Assembly (NCBI GenBank): GCA_015654595.1
Contig: JAATGQ010000200.1
Location: 1-36,657 of the forward strand
DNA length: 36,657 nt
Reading direction: 5' to 3'
Source of the DNA: Chitinophagales bacterium
GTDB lineage: Bacteria; Bacteroidota; Bacteroidia; Chitinophagales; Chitinophagaceae
The notes under the pieces are model-generated. The model was given only the letters and a program-made list of their open reading frames with translations. It was not told the origin of the DNA and did not search any database. Positions 7,523 to 16,570 of this stretch are shown piece after piece. How positions within the stretch are numbered: the stretch's first letter is position 1; the number at the start of each line of letters is the position of its first letter. The position numbers were made by a program, and so were the translations under genes.

Positions 7523-8438
7523 TCAGATTTTTAACCCACTCCACCTGATAGGCTACCGCCCTACCCATGATGTCCCCGAATGCTTCGTCAGGTGCGCCGG
7601 AGACCACCTTAAATTCCGCATTCGAACCCATCTTTAGCCATACATCCCGGTGAAAATCCGGCGTAACGCTGAACGGATCGTTGTCATGAACGATGTACAA
7701 CGTAGGTTGCTTGATACTAAAGACATGGTCCTGGGCTTCCGTAGATGCCACATTAATAAAAGAATTTAATGTAATCACATTCTCCCATGATGTCCCGGCA
7801 GCGTCCCCCAGCTCTTTATTCAGCTTATGCAGGTAAAAAGCCATCGGGGCCTGGATTGCTACACTTTCCGGGTCGCCGTCACCATCTTTTTCCCAATCCC
7901 GCCATACCTTTTGGTAAGAAGCCGTCGTATCCCCCGTAAGCGTTTTCTCTTCCCGGTCCTTCCAGACCCGCTCCAACACCCCTTTAGGAAAATGCGCAGC
8001 ATCGACAGTCCCAGAAGAGAAAGGAGCATGGAACACCACCCCGGCAATCCTTGGGTCATGGCCAGCCCCGATCATCGCAGCCGTAGCGCCATGGCCGACA
8101 CCCCACATAATCACCTTTTTGGGATCTACATCCGGGAGCCGCATAGCTGCCGAAATAGCATCCTGGAAATCGTAGGCCTGCTGGTATAAATCAATCTCCT
8201 GCCGAGGCATCCCATCACTGGACCCGAAACTCCGGTAGTCATAGGCTAATGCCGAAATACCAACTCCCTGGAAAGCCATCGCCGCATCCGCCGACAGCTC
8301 CTTCAAAAGGCTGAACCCCGCCGCCATCACGACCACCGCCCTTCCCGTGCCCTCTGCTTTATAAAAATCCCCTCGCAGCGTAACGCCATCCCTTGTTTTT
8401 AACTCAACCCTTACAGATTTTGCTAATTGTGTTGTCAT
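7515..8438 (-). CDS. Alpha/beta-hydrolase-fold protein lacking catalytic Ser and His
   Basis: This 307-residue cytoplasmic protein has the fold's landmarks: an early strand VVVMAAGFSLLKE (35-47, oxyanion-loop region), DYRSFGSSDG (67-76), a nucleophile-elbow region MWGVGHGATA (111-120), and a late strand PTLYIVHDNDPFSVTP (245-260) that would bear the acid Asp254. Related hydrolases have G-x-S-x-G at the elbow; here both possible nucleophile positions (115 and 117) are Gly. The usual GxxH near the C-terminus reads SGAPDEAFGD (280-289), so the catalytic His is absent as well. It is therefore probably not a classical serine hydrolase: either a binding or scaffold protein, or an enzyme with another mechanism. 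It stands alone on its strand with a 570-bp upstream gap. Confidence 0.75.
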   Translation of the reverse strand: MTTQLAKSVRVELKTRDGVTLRGDFYKAEGTGRAVVVMAAGFSLLKELSADAAMAFQGVGISALAYDYRSFGSSDGMPRQEIDLYQQAYDFQDAISAAMRLPDVDPKKVIMWGVGHGATAAMIGAGHDPRIAGVVFHAPFSSGTVDAAHFPKGVLERVWKDREEKTLTGDTTASYQKVWRDWEKDGDGDPESVAIQAPMAFYLHKLNKELGDAAGTSWENVITLNSFINVASTEAQDHVFSIKQPTLYIVHDNDPFSVTPDFHRDVWLKMGSNAEFKVVSGAPDEAFGDIMGRAVAYQVEWVKNLTK

Positions 8439-8504
8439 TATTTGAATGATTTTAATTCATCATAAAGATGGCCGCATTCTTCATTCCCAAAATCCAGAAC
8501 TGTT

Positions 8505-8520
8505 GTCCAAACGTCCAAAC
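8505..8520. repeat. Tandem 8-bp direct repeat upstream of the hydrolase gene
   Basis: GTCCAAAC occurs twice head to tail, 67-82 bp upstream of the hydrolase start. The spacing suits a regulator site on the promoter side of that gene, but nothing else supports this. Confidence 0.25.
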
Positions 8521-8851
8521 CCAATCGCCCCTCGCATTCGAAAGCCTAGCATCTTCACCGATCAGAATCCAACAAACCAATAGTCCCTAAGACAAAGACA
8601 CTATACCTATCTGCATTTTCAATAAAAAAGGAAGCTTTTATAGAGGATTATATATCGAGTTGCCTTTTTTCAAAATAATAGCACCAACCTTACATCGTAG
8701 CTTAAATAAAAATTTCCCCATTAATACCCAGTTTTATACCTTCGTGCTAGAATTTGCGCATCCGAATTAGCAGGTGAGTGATCTAGTGAGTGCGTTTTGG
8801 CAACAGCTATAACAAATTAATTATCAATAGCATTTTTGTAAGGGGAGAGAA

Positions 8852-8907
8852 CCTCTTCCTCCGCAGGACTTAATCGATGTCCCCGCCCAAGGCGGGGCAT
8901 TGTCGTT
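8852..8907 (+). repeat. CTCCGCA box plus GC hairpin, copy A
   Basis: CCTCTTCCTCCGCA (8852-8865) is followed by GATGTCCCCGCC (8876-8887), loop CAA, then GGCGGGG (8891-8897) and CATTGTCGTTTTC. The hairpin looks like an intrinsic terminator, but no plus-strand gene ends here. The C/T box recurs exactly at 11379-11392, and the GATGTCCCCGCC stem recurs at 13250-13261, both followed by hairpins and T-rich tails. Confidence 0.5.
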
Positions 8908-9007
8908 TTCAACTCGACCTTTATAAGCGGGATCTGCAATTATGATAGCGGATTCCTTGTCACTGGTAAACTGGATACAGTGCTTGTTTTACCCTCAAAA
9001 GATAAAA

Positions 9008-11278
9008 ATGTCAGGATTCAGGTCTATGGTCATCCTTTTGCTACTTATCACGGCTACTGCGCGGTCGGCGCCAGGGCCACAGGAAGTAAGGAACCTCTGT
9101 GCCTTTGCACGGTTATATGGTTACGTGCGGTATTTTCATCCTGCTGATGAGGCACAGCTGGTAGACTGGAATCAATTCGCCATCTACGGTAGCAGTGTAG
9201 TGCGTAAAGCCCGGAATGATGATGCTTTGCTGGCTTCGCTCCGGCAATTGTTTCTACCTCTTGCTCCTTCTATTCAAATATTTAAGCCTACTGATAAAAT
9301 AGTTTTTGATGTAAAGAATATCACACCTGCATCACTGGAAGGGTATCATGAAATTTCCTGGCAATACTCTGGTTTGAGTATGCGGCTGGTAAAGGAATTC
9401 GCCCGCCAGGGCACACCTACTATACGATTAAACAGGAATGTAACAGATTCGCTGTTAGACGGCACACAGGCCCAGTTTATTCCCGTCTCCCATGCAGGTA
9501 GTCATTTCAGGCTCAGCGCCAGTTTTATGTTGACATCCAGCAATAGCGCGACCGCTGGTATCGGACTTACCAACATTACAGCTTCGGGGCAGGGAAGCAG
9601 CTATACAACCGCCATACATAGTGACAGTAGCTGGAAACAATATACTGTGGCCGGTAAAATTGATAGCACCTCTCAGCAACTATTGATAGGTATATCGCTC
9701 AAAGGCAAAGGAGAGCTGTTGGTGAAAAACCTGCAATTTATGGCTGTAGAAGATGGTAAGGAATATCCTATTCCATTGCCCAACCAGGACTTTACGATTG
9801 CAGATGCTAACGGAAGACCCACGGCATGGATCAACCCGGCTGAGGATAATGGTTGTTACCAATTTGAAGTAATACCTGAAGCAGCAGGTGCGGCTATGAA
9901 GATATCTTTTCATCCTGTTACTAAAAAACTCTATCCCTACGAGGCAAAGATTGGGGATGTGATCAACAAGGAACTGGTACCAGGCATTCAATGCATAGTT
10001 CCTATAGCACTTTATGGTACGGAAGATGCCACTTATCCTACCGGAAATAAACACGCGCTGACAGAATTGATCAGTGCTATGGCAAACATATCTGTTCCAT
10101 TGATCGCCGATTCACTACAGGTAAGACTCGGTGATATTGTGATTGCCTGGAATGTTTACCGGCATTTCTTTCCTTTTTGGCAGGATGTGCCGGCTCAACC
10201 TGAAGGGTTGCTAAAGCATGCGATTTTAAAAGCGTATGAAGATAAAACTGCTGACGACTTTAAGCATACACTGCAATTGATGACAGCGCCACTGAGAGAT
10301 GGGCACTTGTGGGTGGTTATGAAAACTGATTCTTCTTACAATGCCATGGCGCCTGTTACCTTTAGCACGGTCAATCACGAGGTGGTAGTAAAAGATGTGC
10401 TGGACCTCGATTTGCAGGCTATTATCCTACCCGGAGATGTAGCAGACTCTATTAACGGAAAAACGGCCTGGCAACAAGTGGAAGAGATCAGTCGGCACAA
10501 CGCCGGTTCCACCCAGCGCAATATGTATCAGGGATTATGGCAACTAAGTTTTGGTTACCCCGGCAGTAAAATGCAAATGACACTTAGCAGGAATAACAAA
10601 CGTTATCGGGTATTGGTGAACAGATCTACTGCGGGTTTTGATGAAAAGGTATCTCTTGTGCAAAAACTGCCTGCCAGTGGTACTCCCGTGGGCAACAATA
10701 TTTACTATATCAACCTGCTGGAACCGGTAAATAAGGTAGATTCCCTGATTCGTATTACTGCTAACGCAAGGGCTATTATTTTCGACATGCGGGGGTACCC
10801 CAGTTATGATCTTTTTGATAATGTATTATCACATCTGGTGACAGAAAATATCAGTAGTCCTCCTATATTATATGATCCACAGATCATTTACCCGGATTTT
10901 GAAAAGGTAAAGTATACACTCTCTGTGCTGAATGTGAGCCCCCGTACACCACTTATAAAAGCAAAGTGTTATTTTCTCTCAGATGCCAGTATAGGTAGTC
11001 ATCCGGAATACTTTCTGGCCTTTATAAAATATCATCAGCTGGCCACTATAGTAGGCCAACCCACCGCCGGTATTGACGGCTCCATTAATGGTTTTTATTT
11101 ACCGGGGGGATATGAACTGACTTTTACCGGCATCAGGGTAGATGGGTTGCCTGGCCATCATCACCTGGATGGTGTGACACCTGATGTAATTGTAAACCCG
11201 TCTATGCCTGGTATTAAATCCGGCAAAGATGAAATCTATGAGACCGCCTTAAAATTGGCCGTTAATGATAACCGCTAG
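9008..11278 (+). CDS. Secreted S41-family (tail-specific-protease-like) peptidase
   Basis: I start at ATG 9008 (MSGFRSMVILLLLITATARS) because it gives a clean signal peptide; an in-frame ATG at 8942 adds 22 residues in front. The mature part has an N-terminal domain beginning RNLCAFARLYGYVRYFHP, a middle beta-rich region, and a C-terminal S41 catalytic domain: DGHLWVV, AIIFDMRGYPSYDLF, then FLSDASIGSHPE with the probable nucleophile Ser at about residue 664, and IVGQPTAGIDGSINGFYLPG. Related Bacteroidota peptidases have AISYAE where this one has IGSHPE, so Ser and Glu are kept. At about 756 residues it is a large member. It likely acts in the periplasm or outside the cell. It converges with the M1 peptidase gene. 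Confidence 0.85.
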   Translation: MSGFRSMVILLLLITATARSAPGPQEVRNLCAFARLYGYVRYFHPADEAQLVDWNQFAIYGSSVVRKARNDDALLASLRQLFLPLAPSIQIFKPTDKIVFDVKNITPASLEGYHEISWQYSGLSMRLVKEFARQGTPTIRLNRNVTDSLLDGTQAQFIPVSHAGSHFRLSASFMLTSSNSATAGIGLTNITASGQGSSYTTAIHSDSSWKQYTVAGKIDSTSQQLLIGISLKGKGELLVKNLQFMAVEDGKEYPIPLPNQDFTIADANGRPTAWINPAEDNGCYQFEVIPEAAGAAMKISFHPVTKKLYPYEAKIGDVINKELVPGIQCIVPIALYGTEDATYPTGNKHALTELISAMANISVPLIADSLQVRLGDIVIAWNVYRHFFPFWQDVPAQPEGLLKHAILKAYEDKTADDFKHTLQLMTAPLRDGHLWVVMKTDSSYNAMAPVTFSTVNHEVVVKDVLDLDLQAIILPGDVADSINGKTAWQQVEEISRHNAGSTQRNMYQGLWQLSFGYPGSKMQMTLSRNNKRYRVLVNRSTAGFDEKVSLVQKLPASGTPVGNNIYYINLLEPVNKVDSLIRITANARAIIFDMRGYPSYDLFDNVLSHLVTENISSPPILYDPQIIYPDFEKVKYTLSVLNVSPRTPLIKAKCYFLSDASIGSHPEYFLAFIKYHQLATIVGQPTAGIDGSINGFYLPGGYELTFTGIRVDGLPGHHHLDGVTPDVIVNPSMPGIKSGKDEIYETALKLAVNDNR

Positions 11279-11378
11279 TGTTAACACGCACTATTTATAC
11301 AGTTGTTCAAAAGGAATATACTACGGTCAACCGGCCTGTTGATATATTCATTTTTTTCGGGAGATACCGGAGCTAATC

Positions 11379-11422
11379 CCTCTTCCTCCGCAAAATTCCC
11401 CATCCATTATGGGTTTTGTCTT
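11379..11422 (+). terminator. Terminator of the S41 gene with the CTCCGCA box, copy C
   Basis: CCTCTTCCTCCGCA (11379-11392) precedes CCCAT (11399-11403), loop CCATT, ATGGG (11409-11413) and TTTTGTCTT. It lies about 100 bp after the S41 stop and fits an intrinsic terminator. The 14-base box is identical to the one at 8852-8865. Confidence 0.5.
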
Positions 11423-11447
11423 ACAACTAACTGCCGGGCAAGTCATT

Positions 11448-13109
11448 TTATGGCATTTTTTCAGTCAGCACGTAGAAATCAGGGTTGACTTTTAAGGTAT
11501 CGGCTGAAGCAGCAGTTTCCACCCACGCTTGTTGCCAGTTAGTTGTGGGAAGAATCTCTTTATCTTTCGTCCAGTTAGTGCGGATCGGCATGGAAAAGCC
11601 GGGTATGCAGCCAGAGAAGCGGTATTGCATGACACGACCTCTTAATCGATATTCCAACACCGGAATATCTGTCGTACGGAGGTATTGGTCAAAAACCTTT
11701 CTTAAATTTATCCCGTAACCGTGGATAATATAATTTTCGATTTGCTGCGATGTTACGGCTTGATGATAGAAGGTACGATTCATACCCCGTAACAACTTAC
11801 GGAATTTTTGATCGTCCTGCATGATCGCCCTGATCATGTGAATCAGCACCCAGCCCTTCATATACATATCGTCGCTGCCATCTTCAAATATCCCGTAGCG
11901 GCCAATCACCGGCTTGTCATTGCTGATCCGGCCGGTACTTCTGTCGAGGAAAAATGCTTCGCCTGCAGCCTGGCCATAGCGATCCTCGATAGCCAGTTCT
12001 TCTGCAAATCCGGCGAAACCTTCCTGTATCCAGCGGTCAGCCGGGTCTTTCGCGGTAATATTGTTCCCAAACCATTCATGCGCATTTTCATGGACTACCA
12101 TTCGGTCTGTTTTCATATCACAGGCCGTCAGCCGTTTGGCCTTATAACGACCGTGTGCAAAATGATTGCCATAGCCTACAGCACTCTGGTGCTCCATACC
12201 GATGTATGGAGCTTCGACCATTTTAAAACCGTCTTCATAAAAAGGATAAGGGCCAAACCAATGTTCAAATGTGTGAAAAGTCTGATGGACCTCGGGAATA
12301 AGATAACTGGCTACTTTTTGCTGATTATAGTCCAATACCCAAAAATCCATATCTAATTTTCTCTTTTCGCCCGGGTATTGATCCGGAACATGAACATATT
12401 GGCCTACGTAAAATGTCAGCCCGTAGTTATTGATCGGATTAACTATTTCCCAGGTGTAACAGGCCGTTTTGTCTGAACCCAGCCGTCTGCTTTTCAAGCG
12501 GCCGTTAGCGATAGCTGTCAAAGTATCCGGAACAATGATGCTAACCGAAACGCCCTTGTCCGGCTTATCGCCAATATAAGTTTTGCAAGGATACCAGGTG
12601 CTGGCGCCGCTAAGCTGACAAGCTACCGCCATCCAGGGCCGGCCCAGGGAATCGGTCGTCCATATCAAGCCACCGTCCCATGGCGGGTTGACCGATACCT
12701 TCGGTTTGCCGGAATAGTAGACAGTTAGGGTTTGGAAGACCGTTCCTTTGTCGGGCAAAACATACACAAACCAAGCGTCGCCTTCCCTTTCAAAACTGAG
12801 TTTTTTACCCAGTTGTAAAACGCTGTCAATGTGTAATGAGCCTTGCAGATCAATCTGCATAACGGGTTTATGTTTTGGCAGGATCACCTCATACGTAATA
12901 CAGTTATTTCCGGTGACTGTTTGCGTAACGTAGTCCGGTTTAATGGTCAGGTCATAGCGCATAACGTCCCACCATGCCCGTTCCGGCGTAACAGACCCTT
13001 TCAAGGTATCCTGCCTCGTCGGCGCACCTTTAATGGCGTTCGCCTGTGCCCGGGATTTTGCAGTCCCAACGAACAGGCATAATATTATCAAATAAATGCT
13101 TTTAATCAT
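11448..13109 (-). CDS. M1-family zinc aminopeptidase, exported
   Basis: The 553-residue protein has a signal peptide (MIKSIYLIILCLFVGTAKSRA). Its M1 fold contains the GxMEN-like substrate loop GMEHQSAVGYG (304-314), the zinc site HENAH (340-344) and the third ligand Glu363 in QEGFAGFAEE, exactly 18 residues after the second His. It should remove N-terminal residues from peptides in the periplasm or at the cell surface. It is shorter than PepN-type M1 enzymes because the long C-terminal helical domain is absent, as in many Bacteroidota members. It is monocistronic and converges with the S41 peptidase gene; both may serve peptide scavenging. Confidence 0.9.
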   Translation of the reverse strand: MIKSIYLIILCLFVGTAKSRAQANAIKGAPTRQDTLKGSVTPERAWWDVMRYDLTIKPDYVTQTVTGNNCITYEVILPKHKPVMQIDLQGSLHIDSVLQLGKKLSFEREGDAWFVYVLPDKGTVFQTLTVYYSGKPKVSVNPPWDGGLIWTTDSLGRPWMAVACQLSGASTWYPCKTYIGDKPDKGVSVSIIVPDTLTAIANGRLKSRRLGSDKTACYTWEIVNPINNYGLTFYVGQYVHVPDQYPGEKRKLDMDFWVLDYNQQKVASYLIPEVHQTFHTFEHWFGPYPFYEDGFKMVEAPYIGMEHQSAVGYGNHFAHGRYKAKRLTACDMKTDRMVVHENAHEWFGNNITAKDPADRWIQEGFAGFAEELAIEDRYGQAAGEAFFLDRSTGRISNDKPVIGRYGIFEDGSDDMYMKGWVLIHMIRAIMQDDQKFRKLLRGMNRTFYHQAVTSQQIENYIIHGYGINLRKVFDQYLRTTDIPVLEYRLRGRVMQYRFSGCIPGFSMPIRTNWTKDKEILPTTNWQQAWVETAASADTLKVNPDFYVLTEKMP

Positions 13110-13431
13110 AAACGATTGCTCCTGACAGTCCGAAAATAACCTTTTTCCAAAATAAACTTCCGCATTTTAATGCGTTTCAAATCGTTGATTTCAGTAAATC
13201 TGAAACAAACAGGTTCGAAAGTTGTCGCAGGCTCTCCGCAGATCAAAATGATGTCCCCGCCTTTCAGGCGGGGATTTTCGTTTGGAGCAGTGCGGTGGGA
13301 TTACCACCGCCCTCAAACCCATTTCCCAACAGAATGACCCGGCCTGTGACCCGGCTGCTGGGAATTTACCGTGAAATATTTTCATTCGCCATTTCAATAC
13401 CCTACTTTTACAGTCGACTAAAAAATAGAAT
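13110..13431. other. Divergent intergenic region with palindromes
   Basis: This spacer lies between the M1 peptidase (minus) and the ATP-grasp gene (plus). CGCATTTTAATGCG (13161-13174) is a palindrome about 52 bp upstream of the peptidase start, in a plausible promoter spacer. TTTCAG (13189-13194) and CTGAAA (13200-13205) form a second inverted repeat. Copy B of the GC hairpin element follows at 13230-13280. TACTTTTA at 13403-13410 is a one-mismatch -7 box for the ATP-grasp gene. No protein gene is evident. Confidence 0.4.
13230..13280 (+). repeat. CTCCGCAG box plus GC hairpin, copy B
   Basis: GGCTCTCCGCAG (13230-13241) is followed by GATGTCCCCGCC (13250-13261), loop TTTCA, then GGCGGGG (13267-13273) and ATTTTCGTTT. 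As with copy A, it resembles a terminator but follows no plus-strand gene. The 12-base box also occurs at 33867-33878. Confidence 0.5.
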
Positions 13432-14412
13432 ATGTCACCCATCGCCGTTTATCACGAACATCCCGACTGGTTCCGCCCATTGTTTGTCGAATTGGACCGC
13501 CGCGATATTCCATACACCCGAATCGATCCGACAGCCCATCGGTTTGCCATCGAAGAAGCAAAACCCGATTTTTCCCTGTTCTTTAACCGCATGAGTCCTT
13601 CTGCCTATCTGCGTGGGGGAATACATGCAATCTTTTATACGCTCAATTACTTAAAACATCTCGAGTTTCTTAACCTCCCCATCATAAATGGTTACAAGGC
13701 CTGGACCTTCGAGACCTCAAAAGCCCTGCAACTAGAATTACTACAGTCGCTGGGTTTCGGATACCCCAGGTCCAGAGTCGTAAACCATGTTTCCCAGCTA
13801 GTCGCCGCAGCCGAAGGATTACGTTTTCCTGTTGTCGTAAAGGCAAATATTGGGGGCAGCGGCGCCGGCATCACCAAATATGATACGTTGGAAGCGCTCC
13901 GCCAGGCTGCTCAGGAAGGAGGGCTCGACTTTGGCGTCGATCATACGGCGCTGTTACAGGAATTTATACCGGCGCGCGGCGGCTACATTACCCGTGTCGA
14001 AACCCTGGGCGGCAAGTTCCTTTATGCCATCCGTGTTTATCTTACTGGCGAGACCTTTAACCTATGTCCTGCGGACATCTGCCAGACGAATACCGGCGTC
14101 GAACTCGTACGGAATGCCTGTGCGCTTGATGCGCCAAAAAATGGGCTCAAAGTGGAAGCCTATACCCCACCCCCTGCGGTAATCCGGATTATCGAAACGA
14201 TCGTCCAGGCTGCCGGCATCGACCTTGGCGGCATCGAGTACATCATCGACGACCGGGATGGAGAGATACTATATTACGACGTCAACGCGCTCTCCAACTT
14301 TGTTGCTGATGCCGTCAACGTCATTGGCTTTAATCCCCACGAGAAGCTGGTTGATTATCTGGAGAAACGCGCGGGGATCAATAAGGAAGCTACTCAATTT
14401 GTCCATGCCTAA
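13432..14412 (+). CDS. ATP-grasp ligase (RimK-like)
   Basis: The 326-residue cytoplasmic protein has the ATP-grasp layout: an N-terminal Rossmann-like part (MSPIAVYHEHPDWF), the central nucleotide-binding domain with FPVVVKANIGGSGAGI (about 132-147) and LLQEFIPARGGYITRV, and a C-terminal metal-binding strand pair GGIEYIIDDRDG / LYYDVNALSNF. Such enzymes activate a carboxylate as acyl phosphate and join it to an amine or thiol. The substrate cannot be read from the sequence. It is 9 bp ahead of a luciferase-like monooxygenase gene and probably co-transcribed with it. Confidence 0.8.
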   Translation: MSPIAVYHEHPDWFRPLFVELDRRDIPYTRIDPTAHRFAIEEAKPDFSLFFNRMSPSAYLRGGIHAIFYTLNYLKHLEFLNLPIINGYKAWTFETSKALQLELLQSLGFGYPRSRVVNHVSQLVAAAEGLRFPVVVKANIGGSGAGITKYDTLEALRQAAQEGGLDFGVDHTALLQEFIPARGGYITRVETLGGKFLYAIRVYLTGETFNLCPADICQTNTGVELVRNACALDAPKNGLKVEAYTPPPAVIRIIETIVQAAGIDLGGIEYIIDDRDGEILYYDVNALSNFVADAVNVIGFNPHEKLVDYLEKRAGINKEATQFVHA

Positions 14413-14421
14413 ATCAATCAT

Positions 14422-15450
14422 ATGCGTTACGGATACTGGATGCCGGTCTTTGGCGGATGGCTTCGAAATGTTGAAGAAGAAAACATGCAGCCCACCTGGG
14501 AGTATATAAAAAAACTCGCTATGCGGAGTGAAGAGATCGGTTTTGATCTTTCGCTGATCGCAGAACTCAATCTTAACGATATAAAGGGGGTCGAAGCGCC
14601 CTCTCTCGATGCCTGGTCGACGGCTGCGGCCTTGGCTGCGGTGACAAAGAAACAGGAATTGATGGTTGCCGTCCGGCCTACCTTTCACAACCCAGCGCTG
14701 CTTGCAAAGCAAGCCGCCAACATCGATCACATCAGCGGCGGCAGGCTTTCGCTGAACGTCGTATCGTCATGGTGGCGGGATGAAGCCACCAAGTACGGGG
14801 TGAACTTTGAACAACACGACAACCGGTATGCGCGTACGGCGGAATGGCTTACTGTGTTGAACGGAGTCTGGCAGCAGGACGGTTTTAGTTTTGAAGGCAG
14901 CTATTACAGCGTAGAAAATAATACGCTGCAGCCCAAACCTGTTTCAAAACCGCGCCCAGCGATCTATGCTGGAGGCGAGTCCGAGAAGGCCAAAGACCTC
15001 ATCAGCTCTTCCTGTGACGGCTATGTGATGCATGGAGATGACCCGGTCACCATCGGCAAGCGTATCCGTGATATGAAGGAACGCAGAGAAAGACGGCGTC
15101 TGCCCCCGATGCAATATGGCGTCGCCGCTTACAGCATTATCCGAAAAGACGAAACCGCGGTAAAGCGGGAACTCGAACGTATCACCAATGTTCAGCCAGG
15201 CAGCCCGGGCTATAGCAACTATCAGCAATGGCTTGCCGGCACCCAGCTCGAGCAACAGGTTTCTCTCGAAGATTATTCTGTCTCAAACCGTGGGCTTCGA
15301 TCCGGACTGACCGGGACGCCATCGCGTGTACAGGATCGTATAGGTGAATTTGAGGCAGCGGGCGTGGACTTCTTCCTGCTGCAGTGTAGTCCACAGCTGG
15401 AAGAAATGGAGCGGTTTGCAGAAACGATTCTTCAACCATGGGCATTATGA
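14422..15450 (+). CDS. Luciferase-like FMN-dependent monooxygenase (alkanesulfonate-monooxygenase-like)
   Basis: The 342-residue protein is a TIM-barrel flavin enzyme of the SsuD-like branch. It starts MRYGYWMPVFGGWLRNVEEE, with LMVAVRPTFHNPALLAKQAA, the GGRLSLNVVSSWW flavin loop, the RTAEWLTVLNGVW helix and a PAIYAGGES phosphate-binding segment. These enzymes use reduced FMN and O2 to oxidise small organic substrates, often cleaving C-S bonds. It needs a flavin reductase, and none is encoded nearby. It follows the ATP-grasp gene by 9 bp, suggesting that the two act on one compound. Confidence 0.85.
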   Translation: MRYGYWMPVFGGWLRNVEEENMQPTWEYIKKLAMRSEEIGFDLSLIAELNLNDIKGVEAPSLDAWSTAAALAAVTKKQELMVAVRPTFHNPALLAKQAANIDHISGGRLSLNVVSSWWRDEATKYGVNFEQHDNRYARTAEWLTVLNGVWQQDGFSFEGSYYSVENNTLQPKPVSKPRPAIYAGGESEKAKDLISSSCDGYVMHGDDPVTIGKRIRDMKERRERRRLPPMQYGVAAYSIIRKDETAVKRELERITNVQPGSPGYSNYQQWLAGTQLEQQVSLEDYSVSNRGLRSGLTGTPSRVQDRIGEFEAAGVDFFLLQCSPQLEEMERFAETILQPWAL

Positions 15451-15482
15451 TCTGAGATCTCCGCGCAATACCATATATTATC

Positions 15483-15490
15483 TATCTTTG
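15483..15490 (+). promoter_or_regulatory. -7 promoter box before the second monooxygenase
   Basis: TATCTTTG fits TAnnTTTG and lies 31 bp before the ATG at 15522. No TTTG box is seen 19-21 nt upstream. It suggests that the second luciferase-like gene has its own promoter in addition to any read-through. Confidence 0.5.
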
Positions 15491-15521
15491 TAGAGGCTAT
15501 TTCACAACCGAAAAGGCACTC

Positions 15522-16544
15522 ATGAAGAAAATAGGATTTTTATCATTTGGACATTGGGCCGATCACCCAGCCTACCAGACCCGCACGGCAAGCGACACCC
15601 TGCTTCAATCCATTGATCTGGCCGTTGCTGCCGAAGAGATCGGCATGGATGGCGCATACTTTCGGGTACATCATTTTGCAGCTCAGCTGGCCTCTCCATT
15701 TCCTTTACTTTCGGCCATCGGCGCCAAAACAAAAAAGATAGAGATTGGAACAGGCGTTATCGACATGCGGTATGAAAACCCGCTCTATATGGCAGAAGAT
15801 GCCGGAGCCGCGGATTTAATATCGGGCGGGCGATTGCAGTTGGGGATCAGCAGAGGGTCACCCGAACAGGTAATCGACGGGTGGCGTTATTTTGGCTACG
15901 AACCAGCTCAAGGCGAGACGGACGCAGACATGGGGCGTAAGAAAGCGCTGCAATTTCTGGATAAGCTCAAAGGTGTTGGTTTTGCAGAGCCAAACCCGCA
16001 TCCTATGTTTCCGAATCCCCCGGGCTTGTTGCGATTGGAGCCCTACTCGAAGGGATTGCGGGAGCGTATCTGGTGGGGAGCCGGTTCTAACGCTACGGCT
16101 GTATGGGCTGCAGAAAACGAGATGCATTTGCAAAGCTCTACCTTGAAATTCGATGAAAGCGGCAAGCCTTTCCATGTACAGCAGGCCGAACAGATCAGGT
16201 TATACAAAGAAGCCTGGAAAAAAGCGGGACACAAGCGCGAACCAAGGGTTTCGGTAAGCCGGTCCATTTTTGCACTGACAACCGATCAGGATAGATATTT
16301 CTTTGGGCGCGATCGCAACGGGGCCGACCAGATCGGCTTTATTGAGAAAGACAAACGCGCTATTTTCGGAAGAAACTATGCTGGGGAACCGGATCAACTC
16401 ATTAAGGAGTTGGCGCAGGACGAAGCCATCCAGGAAGCGGATACCCTCCTCTTAACGATCCCCAATACGCTGGGGGTTGAGTACAATGTACACCTGCTGT
16501 CCGACATTTTAAAGTATGTTGCGCCCGGATTGGGCTGGCGATAG
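15522..16544 (+). CDS. Luciferase-like monooxygenase (LLM class)
   Basis: This 340-residue protein belongs to the same TIM-barrel superfamily as its upstream neighbour but to the bacterial-luciferase-like branch: [56 protein letters not shown] and [19 protein letters not shown]. The two paralogues are clearly divergent, so this is not a recent duplication. Its substrate is unknown. It is the third gene in the ATP-grasp/monooxygenase group and has its own -7 box. Confidence 0.85.
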   Translation: MKKIGFLSFGHWADHPAYQTRTASDTLLQSIDLAVAAEEIGMDGAYFRVHHFAAQLASPFPLLSAIGAKTKKIEIGTGVIDMRYENPLYMAEDAGAADLISGGRLQLGISRGSPEQVIDGWRYFGYEPAQGETDADMGRKKALQFLDKLKGVGFAEPNPHPMFPNPPGLLRLEPYSKGLRERIWWGAGSNATAVWAAENEMHLQSSTLKFDESGKPFHVQQAEQIRLYKEAWKKAGHKREPRVSVSRSIFALTTDQDRYFFGRDRNGADQIGFIEKDKRAIFGRNYAGEPDQLIKELAQDEAIQEADTLLLTIPNTLGVEYNVHLLSDILKYVAPGLGWR

Positions 16545-16570
16545 GTTTACAGATCAAAAAATCATCGATA

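Larger units (their letters stand above)
8439..9007. other. Intergenic region between divergent genes, possible small RNA
   Basis: There is no convincing protein gene. A weak promoter-like TACCTTCG lies near 8742. A C/T-rich box and a GC hairpin with a T-rich tail (8852-8907) end about 100 bp before the peptidase gene, so a short non-coding transcript of roughly 150 nt is possible. The hairpin has a close counterpart at 13232-13280. The rest is AT-rich without clear structure. Confidence 0.35.

Noticed and set aside
12843..13082. Alternative frames opposite the M1 peptidase start
   Set aside because: The minus-strand gene has a signal peptide and a complete zinc site; the opposite frames show no motif.
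13211..13241. tRNA-like GGTTCGAAA with following stem
   Set aside because: The T-arm would pair poorly, no anticodon arm or acceptor stem is present, and no CCA end is seen.
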